Positions 50,556 to 59,375 of a stretch of DNA of 64,000 nt are shown here, piece by piece. The notes beneath the pieces were generated by a model. That model was not told the origin of the DNA and did no database searches. It was given only the letters and a program-made list of their open reading frames with translations. The translations under genes were made by a program, and so were the position numbers. The DNA is from Aurantibacter_A sp039941195. Its GTDB lineage: Bacteria; Bacteroidota; Bacteroidia; Flavobacteriales; Flavobacteriaceae. Position 1 is the stretch's first letter, and every line of letters starts with the position of its first letter. Where the stretch lies: assembly GCF_039941195.1 (NCBI RefSeq), contig NZ_JBDVFA010000106.1:1-64000 (forward strand), written 5' to 3'.

Positions 50556-51860
50556 ATGAGAACAAAAACGCTTAAAAAGAACAAAATCAATGTTGTAACC
50601 CTAGGTTGCTCTAAAAATGTGTACGATTCTGAAGTACTTATGGGGCAACTAAAAGCAAATGACAAAGAAGTTGTTCATGAAGAAGAAGGTAATGTAGTGG
50701 TCATAAATACTTGTGGATTTATTGCTAATGCAAAGGAAGAAAGTGTTAATACGATTCTTGAATATGTTCAGAAAAAAGAGGCTGGTGAAGTTGATAAAGT
50801 TTTTGTTACTGGGTGTTTAAGTGAGCGATACAAACCGGACCTACAAAAAGAAATTCCAAATGTTGATGAGTATTTCGGCACTAGTGAATTACCAAATTTG
50901 TTAAAAGCATTAGGTGCCGATTATAAACATGAGCTCATTGGCGAACGTTTAACCACTACCCCAAAAAATTATGCTTATTTAAAAATTGCTGAAGGCTGCG
51001 ATAGACCTTGCTCCTTTTGTGCTATACCAATAATGCGTGGAAAACACAGAAGTACTCCGATAGAAGAATTGGTAACTGAAGCAGGGAAACTAGCTGCAAA
51101 AGGTGTTAAAGAATTAATCTTAATCGCACAAGATTTAACCTATTACGGACTCGATTTATATAAAAAACGGAATCTAGCAGAATTACTAGAAAACCTTGTA
51201 AAAGTTGAAGGCATTGAATGGATTCGCCTACATTATGCATTTCCAACGGGCTTTCCCATGGAAGTTCTCGAAGTAATGAAACGAGAAGAAAAAGTTTGTA
51301 ATTATATAGATATTCCTTTGCAGCATATCGCTGATAATATTCTCAAGAGTATGCGTCGGGGTACAACCAAAGCAAAAACAACTAAACTTCTTCAAGATTT
51401 TAGAGTTGCTGTAACTAATATGGCTATTAGAACTACGCTTATTGTGGGTTACCCTGGAGAAACCGAAGAAGATTTCCAGACCTTAAAAAGTTGGGTGGCA
51501 GAAATGAGATTCGAACGCTTAGGTTGCTTTACATATAGTCATGAAGAAAACACTCATGCTTTTTCATTAGAAGATGATGTTCCTGAAGCCATTAAACAAG
51601 ATCGCGCAAATGAAATAATGGAATTACAGTCCCAAATTTCATGGGAATTAAATCAAGAAAAAATAGGTAAGACCTTCCGATGCATTATCGACCGTAAAGA
51701 GGGAAATCACTTTATCGGGCGTACAGAATTTGATTCTCCCGATGTTGACAACGAAGTTTTAATTGATGCCACTAAACATTATTTAAAACATGGTGAATTC
51801 TATGACATTGAGATTACGGAAGCGGCAGACTTTGATTTATATGGGGAACCGAAACCATAA
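50556..51860 (+). CDS. rimO: Ribosomal protein uS12 methylthiotransferase RimO
   Basis: Radical SAM enzyme that methylthiolates an Asp of ribosomal protein uS12. The 434-aa protein has the N-terminal cluster Cys residues C18, C53 and C87 (LGCSKN, TCGF, GCLSER), the radical SAM triad C148, C152 and C155 (CDRPCSFC), and a C-terminal TRAM domain (about 365-434). The order and the opening NVVTLGCSKNVYDSE distinguish RimO from MiaB. Own promoter. Confidence very high. Confidence 0.98.
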   Translation: MRTKTLKKNKINVVTLGCSKNVYDSEVLMGQLKANDKEVVHEEEGNVVVINTCGFIANAKEESVNTILEYVQKKEAGEVDKVFVTGCLSERYKPDLQKEIPNVDEYFGTSELPNLLKALGADYKHELIGERLTTTPKNYAYLKIAEGCDRPCSFCAIPIMRGKHRSTPIEELVTEAGKLAAKGVKELILIAQDLTYYGLDLYKKRNLAELLENLVKVEGIEWIRLHYAFPTGFPMEVLEVMKREEKVCNYIDIPLQHIADNILKSMRRGTTKAKTTKLLQDFRVAVTNMAIRTTLIVGYPGETEEDFQTLKSWVAEMRFERLGCFTYSHEENTHAFSLEDDVPEAIKQDRANEIMELQSQISWELNQEKIGKTFRCIIDRKEGNHFIGRTEFDSPDVDNEVLIDATKHYLKHGEFYDIEITEAADFDLYGEPKP

Positions 51861-51983
51861 CGAAACATCCCTACTACATACTAAATAGAGAAATATAGCC
51901 CTTGTAATGGCTTAAATAGAAAATAGACATTATACGTATTAATTCGTTATTTTAGAGGGGTTCAACTAAACTTTAAAACTAAC

Positions 51984-52988
51984 ATGTCTTTCGCTAAAAT
52001 TTTCTATCACCTCGCACTACCTGGTTTTTTTATTTTGCATTGTCAAGCTCAGCATAATTTTAAAATTGAAATTCTTGATAATACTGCACTTAGTTTAATA
52101 GATGCCAATGCTGAAATAAAAGTTATCGGCGAAGGCTTTAATTGGACTGAGGGAACGCTTTACATCGAAGAAGGAGATTATCTTCTTTTTTCTGATATAC
52201 CGAGTAACACCGTTTATAAAATAGATGCTAAAGGTGACAAATCGGTATTTTTACAACCATCTGGTTACTTAGGTCAAAATTCATACGGAGACGAACCGGG
52301 TTCCAATGGACTTTTACTTAATGAAAATAGAGAATTAATCTTATTACAACATGGTGAACGTCAAGTTGTAAAAATGAAAAGTGATTTAAATAATCCGAAG
52401 GCTGAATACACCGTTATAACCAATAACTATAAAGGTAAGCGCTTTAACAGCCCTAATGACGGCGTGTTTGATCGAGCTGGAAATTTGTATTTTACAGACC
52501 CTCCTTACGGACTGCCTAAAAAAATGGAAGATCCTGCAAAAGAATTAGATTTTCAAGGAGTATATTGTTTGTTACATTCTGGTGAATTATTATTGCTTGA
52601 TAAATTATCGCGTCCTAACGGAATAACATTATCCCCTGACGAATCAAAATTATATGTTGCAGTTTCAGATCCTGAACATGCTGTTTGGTACCAATATGAT
52701 GTAACAGACATTGGCACTGTTGCGAATAAAAAATTATTATATGATGTTACTCACTTAATAGGTAAAGAAGGACAACAAGGACTCCCTGATGGTATGAAAA
52801 CCCATAGTTCAGGAAATCTTTTTGCAACTGGCCCTGGTGGGGTTTTTATTATAAATCCTAAAGGCAAACCTATTGCACGAATACATACTGGACAGGCAAC
52901 AGCTAACTGTGCTTTTTCTTCGGATGAAAAACGTCTCTTCTTAGCAGCCGATGACTATGTTCTAGAAGTTACCCTTAAACAATTTTAA
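51984..52988 (+). CDS. SMP-30/gluconolactonase-like secreted beta-propeller
   Basis: 334-aa exported enzyme, likely hydrolysing sugar lactones. A signal peptide (about 1-22, ending ILHCQAQ) precedes a six-bladed propeller with the SMP-30 ligands: E in GFNWTEG, N in FNSPNDG and LSRPNGITLS, D in LPDGMKTH, which in homologues bind a divalent metal. The stretches PSNTVYKID and YFTDPPYGL are also family-typical. Single gene with no adjacent sugar genes, convergent with the polysaccharide deacetylase gene. Confidence 0.95.
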   Translation: MSFAKIFYHLALPGFFILHCQAQHNFKIEILDNTALSLIDANAEIKVIGEGFNWTEGTLYIEEGDYLLFSDIPSNTVYKIDAKGDKSVFLQPSGYLGQNSYGDEPGSNGLLLNENRELILLQHGERQVVKMKSDLNNPKAEYTVITNNYKGKRFNSPNDGVFDRAGNLYFTDPPYGLPKKMEDPAKELDFQGVYCLLHSGELLLLDKLSRPNGITLSPDESKLYVAVSDPEHAVWYQYDVTDIGTVANKKLLYDVTHLIGKEGQQGLPDGMKTHSSGNLFATGPGGVFIINPKGKPIARIHTGQATANCAFSSDEKRLFLAADDYVLEVTLKQF

Positions 52989-53008
52989 AATTATTTCTTG
53001 ATTAACTA

Positions 53009-53800
53009 CTATTGTCTTTGCTCCTGTATATACGAGGTTATTTCACCAACGGGCGCTGTCCATATTTCATTTTTTGAATCTTTGAGATAAGGCAACAACT
53101 TTTTAAGCATCGCAACTTCCGTTGTTTGAATGTTTTTATCGCCAATATCATGACCAGCAAGCACCAACCACAAATTGTTGGCCTTAGCATGATTGATTAA
53201 TTCCATAATTTCGTCGAAGCTCTTTCCATCCATTTCTACTCCTGTAAGTTGGGACAAATCACAAAAAGCAGGATCATTCGGCACTTCGTCTAGCCAAGTT
53301 CTACCTGAACTAAATTGTTTTGCTACAACGGGCACATAACTCATGGTTTCTTCCCCCCTACCCACAAAAGTTTGTCCACATGGGTATGCAAAAACACTTG
53401 GTGCTACTCCGAGCATCTCTTCAACTTTTTTATTCGCTGCTTTCAACTCCTTATCCATTTGATCAATATTATATCCTTCTAAAGCTTCATTCCTTGCCCA
53501 TAAAAAATTACCCGAGCATGGATGATTAAGCGAATGATTTCCTATTTCATGACCATTTTTAGCAGCCTGCTTCCATTTATCAATTTCCTCAACCATTAAA
53601 GAAGGCACCACATAAAAAGTAGCTTTTATACCATATTCATCCAATATTGGAGTTCCGGTAACAACCTGACTACTTCGACCATCATCCCAAGTTAAACTGA
53701 TAGCCATTTTAGTATCTTCTGGCCAATTAAAAGAATCGGTTTCTTGGGCTAAGAAATAATTAGAACATAGTGTTAGGAGCAGCAGAATGTAAGATTTCAT
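53009..53800 (-). CDS. Secreted polysaccharide deacetylase (NodB-like)
   Basis: 263-aa exported carbohydrate esterase 4 protein (signal peptide MKSYILLLLTLCSNYFLAQ). The catalytic motif TWDDG (residues about 38-42) gives the Asp base, and HSLNHPC gives the two His metal ligands; the RxxG and FAYPCG regions follow. It removes acetyl groups from chitin-, peptidoglycan- or xylan-like polymers; the target is not given by sequence. Convergent with the SMP-30 gene. Confidence 0.93.
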   Translation of the reverse strand: MKSYILLLLTLCSNYFLAQETDSFNWPEDTKMAISLTWDDGRSSQVVTGTPILDEYGIKATFYVVPSLMVEEIDKWKQAAKNGHEIGNHSLNHPCSGNFLWARNEALEGYNIDQMDKELKAANKKVEEMLGVAPSVFAYPCGQTFVGRGEETMSYVPVVAKQFSSGRTWLDEVPNDPAFCDLSQLTGVEMDGKSFDEIMELINHAKANNLWLVLAGHDIGDKNIQTTEVAMLKKLLPYLKDSKNEIWTAPVGEITSYIQEQRQ

Positions 53801-53985
53801 ATTTGTTTTTTTATAGTTATGTGTTGTTAATTGATTAAATAGAAATTAACTTAACTAATATAAATTATATATTAATAGATTACGAATATACCATTGCAAT
53901 TGAACAAATTGTTTTGTGAAAAAAGAAAGCCCCGCAACCTATTCTTAATAAATTTGTTCGGGACTTTAAAAAATTAATTAATAGG

Positions 53986-54318
53986 TTACTTGCCTAACAT
54001 TAATAGCTCATTACATTTTATTTCGGTGATGTATCTTTTCTCACCTTCTTTAGATTCATAAGACCTATGTGTTAACTTTCCTTCTACTGCTACTTGTTTA
54101 CCCTTAACTAAATAGTTCTCTACTATCTCCGCAGTTTTGCCCCAAGCAACCACATTATGCCATTGGGTATCCTCTACTTTTTCGCCTTGTGCATTTTTAT
54201 AAGAATCACTTGTGGCTACCGAAAATTTAGCGAGTTTCGTTCCGCTTGATAAGTTTACTATTTCTGGGTCTTGCCCTAGATGTCCAATCAACTGTACTGA
54301 ATTTTTAAGTGCGTTCAT
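53986..54318 (-). CDS. Short single-stranded DNA-binding protein
   Basis: 110-aa OB-fold ssDNA-binding protein (NSVQLIGHLGQDPEIVNLSSGTKLAKFSVAT, EDTQWHNVVAWGKTAEIVENYLVKGKQVAVEGKL). The chain ends at ITEIKCNELLMLGK, straight after the OB fold; it lacks the acidic C-terminal tip used by replicative SSB to recruit partners. It is therefore likely an accessory SSB, with the main ssb elsewhere. TATGTTTG promoter at 54376-54383. Confidence 0.97.
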   Translation of the reverse strand: MNALKNSVQLIGHLGQDPEIVNLSSGTKLAKFSVATSDSYKNAQGEKVEDTQWHNVVAWGKTAEIVENYLVKGKQVAVEGKLTHRSYESKEGEKRYITEIKCNELLMLGK

Positions 54319-54375
54319 AATATTAGATTTAATGTTAAACAGTTAATACAACCAAGCCTCCTTGACTTGACACTG

Positions 54376-54383
54376 CAAACATA
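54376..54383 (-). promoter_or_regulatory. -7 element for short ssb (TATGTTTG)
   Basis: Minus-strand TATGTTTG, full TAnnTTTG match 58 nt upstream of the ssb ATG. Confidence 0.5.
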
Positions 54384-54548
54384 TAACCATCAAATACTGT
54401 TATTCGGTTGTGAAATAATTACTTTCGTTTGTAAACGTTTGTAAACATTATAAAATGTATTTAATTCTCATTATTAGTAATTTGAAATAGTTTATACTTT
54501 TAATAAATTCAACGTAAATTTATATATGAAAACGTTTAGTTTGGCAAA

Positions 54549-55757
54549 ATGAATAAATTAACAGTAGTCACTTTACACCTTATTCTTTCGCTATTATTTA
54601 TTAAATCATTAAAAAGTCAATCTATATCTTTCGCGCAACCCATTGATATTAGCAATGGTGCTATTTCCGGTGTAAGTGCTTTAGACGTAGCAGATTTTAA
54701 CAATGATGGACTTAATGATGTGGCTGTACTCGAAGGAGGCGTTCACGCAGAGGGTCGTTTTACCTTAGCATGGTTCGAACAAACCCAATCAAAGAGTTGG
54801 ATTAGACACGATTTCAATATTCCGATTCAATTTGATGATTTTATCGGTTCTGCGAAATGTGGCGATGTAGATAATGATGGTGATATGGATTTAATATTTA
54901 GTAATGATGGACATGCTACTGGACCAGTAAATATATACCATCTTGAAAATCCAGGTGAACTTAAAATTAATGAACCTTGGAACTATAAATTAATTTCAAG
55001 CATAGAAGGTTTTCATGCTAATGATATGCGTTTGGCTGATATGGATAGTGATGGTAAGCTAGATGTAATTGTACGCCATAAAAATCCTGAAGCAGTAAAA
55101 ATTATATTTCAAAACAAAAATAATAATTGGACCACAATTACGGCTTATGAAGGGCAAGCCGGCGAAGGTTTAGCCGTTGGTAATATTAATAATGATGAAA
55201 TCATGGATATTTCTATGACCGGACATTGGCTTAAGGCTCCAAAAAATCCGAGAAAAGAAGCATATATCCGATTTACTATTGAATCACATTTTAAGGAAGT
55301 AAATAAAGCCACTAAAGAAGAACTTGGTGATATTAATAATGATGGCAGATTGGATGTTTTGCTCTCCCCTGCTGAGCATTTTAAAAAATATGGCGGTGAT
55401 AATTACGACTTAGCTTGGTATGAAGGTCCAACAAATCTAGAAGAGTCCGATAAATGGAAAAAACACATTATAAAAAGCGATTACAACAAAGCCCATTGTG
55501 CTAAACTTGCAGACTTTGATAACGACGGTGATTTGGACATTCTTACGGCTATTGCTTGGGACAATCGAGAAATAATAATCTATATAAATGAAAAAGGTGA
55601 ATTTAAAAATTCAGTTCAAATTGCAAATGGAAAAGGAATTTACTCTGGTGCTGTAGCAGATATGGATGGAGATGGCGATTTGGATGTTATTGGTGAAGAT
55701 AAATATTCAAGTGATTCGAAACCTTATTATTTTGAAAATCTACTTATAAAACAATAG
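54549..55757 (+). CDS. Secreted FG-GAP/VCBS-repeat beta-propeller (second copy)
   Basis: 402-aa exported protein (signal peptide MNKLTVVTLHLILSLLFIKSLKSQ). Seven Ca-binding loops can be counted (DFNNDGLND, DVDNDGDMD, DMDSDGKLD, NINNDEIMD, DINNDGRLD, DFDNDGDLD, DMDGDGDLD), so a seven-bladed propeller is expected. It resembles the protein at 3541-4725 in repeat number and length but shares little else at a glance. The repeat loops should bind calcium; partner or ligand unknown. Single gene. Confidence 0.9.
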   Translation: MNKLTVVTLHLILSLLFIKSLKSQSISFAQPIDISNGAISGVSALDVADFNNDGLNDVAVLEGGVHAEGRFTLAWFEQTQSKSWIRHDFNIPIQFDDFIGSAKCGDVDNDGDMDLIFSNDGHATGPVNIYHLENPGELKINEPWNYKLISSIEGFHANDMRLADMDSDGKLDVIVRHKNPEAVKIIFQNKNNNWTTITAYEGQAGEGLAVGNINNDEIMDISMTGHWLKAPKNPRKEAYIRFTIESHFKEVNKATKEELGDINNDGRLDVLLSPAEHFKKYGGDNYDLAWYEGPTNLEESDKWKKHIIKSDYNKAHCAKLADFDNDGDLDILTAIAWDNREIIIYINEKGEFKNSVQIANGKGIYSGAVADMDGDGDLDVIGEDKYSSDSKPYYFENLLIKQ

Positions 55758-55849
55758 ACACCTAAAAAAATTAATACACCTCCACATAAGACATAATCTC
55801 ATTATAAATTTTAAAAACTTTTTTTAATGTAATTTAGTGGACTTCTAAC

Positions 55850-57172
55850 CTGCTAAAAACACCAAAAATTCCACAATTAAAAAGCAATACGCTTATAAAT
55901 CCAGCACGTAGCCCGATATTCTATGGTTATGTTATTTTAGTAATTGGTACTATAGGTATTTATTGTAGCATTCCAGGACAAACTATTGGAGTGTCTGTAT
56001 TTACAGATCCCGTAAAAGACGCTCTAGGCCTCACAAGAAACCAATTTAGTAATGCCTATATGATTGGGACCATTGCAAGTTCATTACTAATAGGTCGCGC
56101 TGGTGTATGGTTTGATAAATACGGAGCAAGATTGGTTGCTTTTTTTGCTGCAATAGTTCTAGCTACAGCCCTCTTCTTATGCTCATGGTCTGTACGTATG
56201 AGCATATTCGTGAAAGAATTATTGAACCAAGACACCTGGCTTGTTCCTTTTACGATAATGACGTTACTTTTCTTTTTACTACGATTTGCAGGTCAGGGAG
56301 TATTAACAATGGCCTCCCGAAATGTAATTATGATATGGTTTGACAAAAATAGAGGAAAGGTTAATTCTTTTAGTAGCGTTGCCATTTCCTTTGGATTTTC
56401 ATCCTCACCTTTATGGATAAATTACCTTATCGAAAATAATAGTTGGCAAAACGCATGGCAATTTCTTGGTTATGGCTTATTGGGCGCTAGCGTGCTAATT
56501 TATATATTCTTTAAAAATAAACCAGAAGAATTTGGACTACTACCAGATGGAGCAAAAGAAATTTCGGCGACTAACGAAAAGACTACTATCGCGCACAAAC
56601 AATTTAGTTTAAAAGAAGCAACGGCCACCCGTGCATTTTGGATGTATGCGCTTATGCTATCGTTTAATAGTTTTTTTGTAACCGGTTTAACTTTTCATAT
56701 TGTTTCTATTTTTAAAAGTGAAGGATTCCCTAAGGAGGAAGCTATAGCTATTTTTTTACCGGCATCAGTCGTTGCAGTATCAATTTCCACCATTGCGAAT
56801 TTCTTGAGTGATTATTTACAATTACGCCTATACTTATACTTAATGATAAGTGGGGGCATAATTGCTTCCATAGGATTTCTATACCTACCTACTACACTAG
56901 GTATTCCTTTATTAATAATAGGATTTGGAATGATGAGTGGTTTTTTTGCCGTACTCAATACAATTGTATGGCCTAGATTTTACGGAAGAAATAACTTAGG
57001 AGCAATTACCGGTAAAGTAATGTCATTCTTGATTCTTGCAAGTGCTTTAGCACCTAGTATTTTTAGCCTCTGCTTTAGCACTTTTGGTTCCTATCAATTT
57101 TTGGGTTGGCTCGGTCTTGCTTTTCTAGTTTTTTTAGTTCTAGGGTCTTTAAAGGCACGAAATCCGCAATAA
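55850..57172 (+). CDS. Major facilitator superfamily transporter without a canonical start
   Basis: Twelve-span transporter of about 440 aa. The first usual start in frame (GTG 55991) falls in the middle of the first loop, but the frame is open for 47 codons before it and these read as a genuine first span (ARSPIFYGYVILVIGTIGIYC, then SIPGQTIG). No ATG, GTG or TTG lies upstream in frame back to the stop; the only near-start is CTG at 55850. The rest has MFS loop features (RAGVWFDKYGAR after the second span). Either CTG is used, or the start was lost by mutation. Substrate unknown; the TIG-VSVFTDPV-K motif is that of oxalate/formate- or monocarboxylate-like MFS proteins. Confidence 0.85.
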   Translation: MLKTPKIPQLKSNTLINPARSPIFYGYVILVIGTIGIYCSIPGQTIGVSVFTDPVKDALGLTRNQFSNAYMIGTIASSLLIGRAGVWFDKYGARLVAFFAAIVLATALFLCSWSVRMSIFVKELLNQDTWLVPFTIMTLLFFLLRFAGQGVLTMASRNVIMIWFDKNRGKVNSFSSVAISFGFSSSPLWINYLIENNSWQNAWQFLGYGLLGASVLIYIFFKNKPEEFGLLPDGAKEISATNEKTTIAHKQFSLKEATATRAFWMYALMLSFNSFFVTGLTFHIVSIFKSEGFPKEEAIAIFLPASVVAVSISTIANFLSDYLQLRLYLYLMISGGIIASIGFLYLPTTLGIPLLIIGFGMMSGFFAVLNTIVWPRFYGRNNLGAITGKVMSFLILASALAPSIFSLCFSTFGSYQFLGWLGLAFLVFLVLGSLKARNPQ

Positions 57173-57264
57173 AGTGCAGGTGTGATTCATATCATAAATA
57201 TAGTTTAAAGTATATTGCAAGAGCATCTAACAATTCCAACAATAGCCATTACAACACACGCCGT

Positions 57265-57684
57265 ATGAAACTTATTATTGATCCAAGAGTTAAAGCAGTT
57301 TTTGAAAGCTATCCAGATTATGCTCAGCCAAAATTAAATCGAATTCGAGAATTAATTTTAGCAACCGCCTCTGAAATGGAAAACCTTCAATCGCTTGAAG
57401 AAACATTAAAGTGGGGCGAACCAAGCTATCTAACGAAACATGGTAGCACTATTCGTATGGACTGGAAAGCTAAAATTCCGGATCAATATGCAGTATATTT
57501 TAAATGCACATCTAAGCTTGTTCCAACATTTAAAACACTATATAATGACATCTTTTATTTTGAAGGTGATAGAGCGATAGTCTTTAAAATGAATGACGAG
57601 GTGCCTGAAAAAGAATTGAAAAATTGTATCACTATGGCCTTAACATACCATAAAATAAAACAATTACCATTACTCGGAGCCTAA
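57265..57684 (+). CDS. DUF1801-domain protein
   Basis: 139-aa cytoplasmic protein. The ATG at 57265 is used; longer starts reach back into the MFS gene in another frame and show no conserved sequence. The DUF1801 fold is seen as EETLKWGEPSYLTKHGSTIRMDWKAKIPDQYAVYF and IVFKMNDEVPEKELKNCITMALTYHK. The family is a small alpha/beta domain of unknown role, related to the N-terminal half of the protein at 9869-10465. Stands 93 nt downstream of the MFS gene. Confidence 0.9.
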   Translation: MKLIIDPRVKAVFESYPDYAQPKLNRIRELILATASEMENLQSLEETLKWGEPSYLTKHGSTIRMDWKAKIPDQYAVYFKCTSKLVPTFKTLYNDIFYFEGDRAIVFKMNDEVPEKELKNCITMALTYHKIKQLPLLGA

Positions 57685-57744
57685 CAATTGTATTGACTTA
57701 AAAAAATTCTTGTAAATTTAATTGGACTAAATCACAATTAGATT

Positions 57745-57981
57745 ATGAAAACTATGACTTGCAAACAATTAGGAGGTGCTTGCGAAATGGAATTTAAAGC
57801 CAATACCTTTGAAGAAATTGCTGAATTGAGTAAAAATCATGGCACTAAAATGTTTCAAGCTGGTGACACTGCTCATCTGGCAGCAATGGGCGCCATGAAA
57901 GATTTAATGCAAAAACCTGGTGCTATTCAGAAATGGTTTATGGGTAAAAAAGCTGAATTTGATGCACTATCAGATGACTAA
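57745..57981 (+). CDS. DUF1059-like small protein
   Basis: 78-aa cytoplasmic protein: MKTMTCKQLGGACEMEFKAN, FEEIAELSKNHG and KMFQAGDTAHLAAMGAMKDL. The CKQLGGAC stretch near the N-terminus and the FEEIAELSKNHG helix are typical of the DUF1059 group. Two Cys (C6, C13) are close and could react with each other. No role is known. Single small gene, convergent with a MazG-like gene. Confidence 0.88.
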   Translation: MKTMTCKQLGGACEMEFKANTFEEIAELSKNHGTKMFQAGDTAHLAAMGAMKDLMQKPGAIQKWFMGKKAEFDALSDD

Positions 57982-58000
57982 CTCAATTATTGCTTCTCAA

Positions 58001-58387
58001 TTATTTTTCTAAAATGGCTTGAATATTGGGCTTAAAATAATTTGGACCTTTTAACACTTTACCATCTTCTCGATAAATTGGTTTTCCATCAGCACCCAAC
58101 TTACTCATATTACTTCTTTGAATTTCTTCGAATACCTCTTCTATTTTATGTTGCATGCCATGTTCAAGTATAGTTCCGCATAGAATATATAACATATCAC
58201 CAAGTGCATCCGCAACTTCCACCATGTCATTATTTTGTGCTGCCTCTAAATACTCTTTATTCTCTTCATCCATCAAATTAAAACGAAGCATTGTTTTGGA
58301 TGCTCCCAAATCAGCCTTTTGCTCATTTGACACTCCTAAACCGAAAGATTTATGAAACAATTCTACGGCGGCAATTTTACTTTTCAT
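58001..58387 (-). CDS. MazG-like nucleotide pyrophosphohydrolase
   Basis: 128-aa all-alpha NTP-pyrophosphohydrolase. The metal-binding pattern EExxxEyxEA in MDEENKEYLEA and E-V-A-D-A-L-G-D in MVEVADALGDMLY gives the ExxE...ExxD quartet of the MazG superfamily. It probably removes non-canonical or excess nucleotides (house-cleaning), or is HisE-like; the neighbours give no hint of histidine synthesis. Convergent with the DUF1059 gene. Confidence 0.9.
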   Translation of the reverse strand: MKSKIAAVELFHKSFGLGVSNEQKADLGASKTMLRFNLMDEENKEYLEAAQNNDMVEVADALGDMLYILCGTILEHGMQHKIEEVFEEIQRSNMSKLGADGKPIYREDGKVLKGPNYFKPNIQAILEK

Positions 58388-58428
58388 ATTCCTAGTTTTT
58401 GAATTAGCTTTGCGTAAAAATATGGAAT

Positions 58429-58614
58429 ATGTTCAGCACAGGACAAATCATTTTTGCAATACTTTTTATTATTGTTTTCGCAATTGCACTTGGTTACGCA
58501 TATAAGGGTGATAGAAAGTTGCATACCAAAAATTACAAGGGAGTAAAGTGGATTGCCATTGCCTTTATTCTCTTTATTTGCACGCTTTACGCCCTAAAAC
58601 ATGTATTACGTTAA
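58429..58614 (+). CDS. Small two-span membrane protein
   Basis: 61-aa protein with two hydrophobic spans (about 6-25 and 44-60) joined by a basic loop (GDRKLHTKNYKGVKWI). Both ends are extracytoplasmic if the basic loop is inside. Not recognised as a named family. It starts 41 nt from the divergent MazG-like gene and lies upstream of the small-protein gene at 58739. Confidence 0.6.
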   Translation: MFSTGQIIFAILFIIVFAIALGYAYKGDRKLHTKNYKGVKWIAIAFILFICTLYALKHVLR

Positions 58615-58738
58615 AATTTCACAACGTCTCTTTATTCCTACACCACAGAAAATGAGCATTTCACAACAATTCCATTTTATAGCCCTAATACCATACGAAA
58701 ACATCCTAATTTTACGTTAAATTAGTAAAGGGCGAACA

Positions 58739-58909
58739 ATGATTACTTTCTTTAGCATATTATTAGTACTAATCGCTATCAATGCGATTTTAATGATTTT
58801 TAGTTTAAACAGTGTAGATACTGCGGAGAAAAAACCTGAAAAGGATATTATAAACAACGTTATCTCAAAAGCGTACCGCGTAAATTTCACTTCTTCAAAC
58901 GAAGCTTAA
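58739..58909 (+). CDS. Predicted 56-aa single-span membrane protein (paralogue of 21387 gene)
   Basis: ATG-TAA frame of 56 codons. The first 22 residues (MITFFSILLVLIAINAILMI, then FS) match the 29-aa protein at 21387-21476, with the same MITFF opening, Asn 15 and span length; after the span it has a longer hydrophilic tail with KKPEKDIINN and a C-terminal NFTSSNEA. The shared N-terminal half and different tails suggest paralogues with a common membrane anchor. A near-match to the -7 consensus (TAATTTTA) lies upstream. Function unknown. Confidence 0.7.
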   Translation: MITFFSILLVLIAINAILMIFSLNSVDTAEKKPEKDIINNVISKAYRVNFTSSNEA

Positions 58910-59003
58910 GACTTATAGAGCACATATTAATTTCCTCATTTTGTGTACTACAATCAAAAGTTCACAGCAACACTTTTATATTTAAATATTGTATTTTTCG
59001 CAA

Positions 59004-59375
59004 ATGAAACAACTACTTCTTGTTTTTTTAGGCGGAGGCTTAGGTAGTGCATTGCGTTATGCAATTGCAAAATCATTCAACGGTTATTTCCAACATTTTT
59101 ATTTAGGAACCTTTTTAGTGAATATAATAGGTTGCCTAATAATTGGATTTATACTGGGGCTTTCTGCTAAAAACAATTATGTTAATGAAAATTACACCCT
59201 ATTACTAGCCACCGGATTTTGCGGAGGATTTACAACATTCTCCTCTTTCGCTTTTGAAAAGCATACATTAATAAGTGCTGGTGAATATTTAAACTTTTCT
59301 ATTTATACCATATCCAGTATTGTTGTCGGCATTCTAGCCGTTGTACTAGGTTTATGGTTATCTAAATTAACATAA
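59004..59375 (+). CDS. crcB: Fluoride ion transporter CrcB
   Basis: 123-aa inner-membrane fluoride channel, active as a dual-topology dimer. The start at 59004 is used (MKQLLLVFLGGGLGSALRYAI); five codons upstream a non-ATG start is possible but adds nothing. Family motifs GGGLGSALRY, GTFLVNIIGCLIIG, ATGFCGGFTTFSSFAFE are complete, the last being the pore Phe/Thr loop. No fluoride riboswitch is evident upstream (no conserved GGNGAUGG-like core is seen). Confidence 0.97.
   Translation: MKQLLLVFLGGGLGSALRYAIAKSFNGYFQHFYLGTFLVNIIGCLIIGFILGLSAKNNYVNENYTLLLATGFCGGFTTFSSFAFEKHTLISAGEYLNFSIYTISSIVVGILAVVLGLWLSKLT

Noticed and set aside
50411..50665. An N-terminal extension of the serine hydrolase to 50665
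   Set aside because: It runs through the rimO promoter and start region on the other strand and places 85 unusual residues ahead of a perfect lipoprotein signal at 50410.
53930..53970. Imperfect inverted repeat downstream of ssb
   Set aside because: Arms AAAGCCCCGCAAC and GTTCGGGACTTT have a bulge and a mismatch with a long loop; it may be a weak terminator but was not firm enough to list.
58910..59003. A possible fluoride riboswitch before crcB
   Set aside because: The region is short and AT-rich and lacks the conserved riboswitch core; only an ordinary near-consensus promoter could be found.
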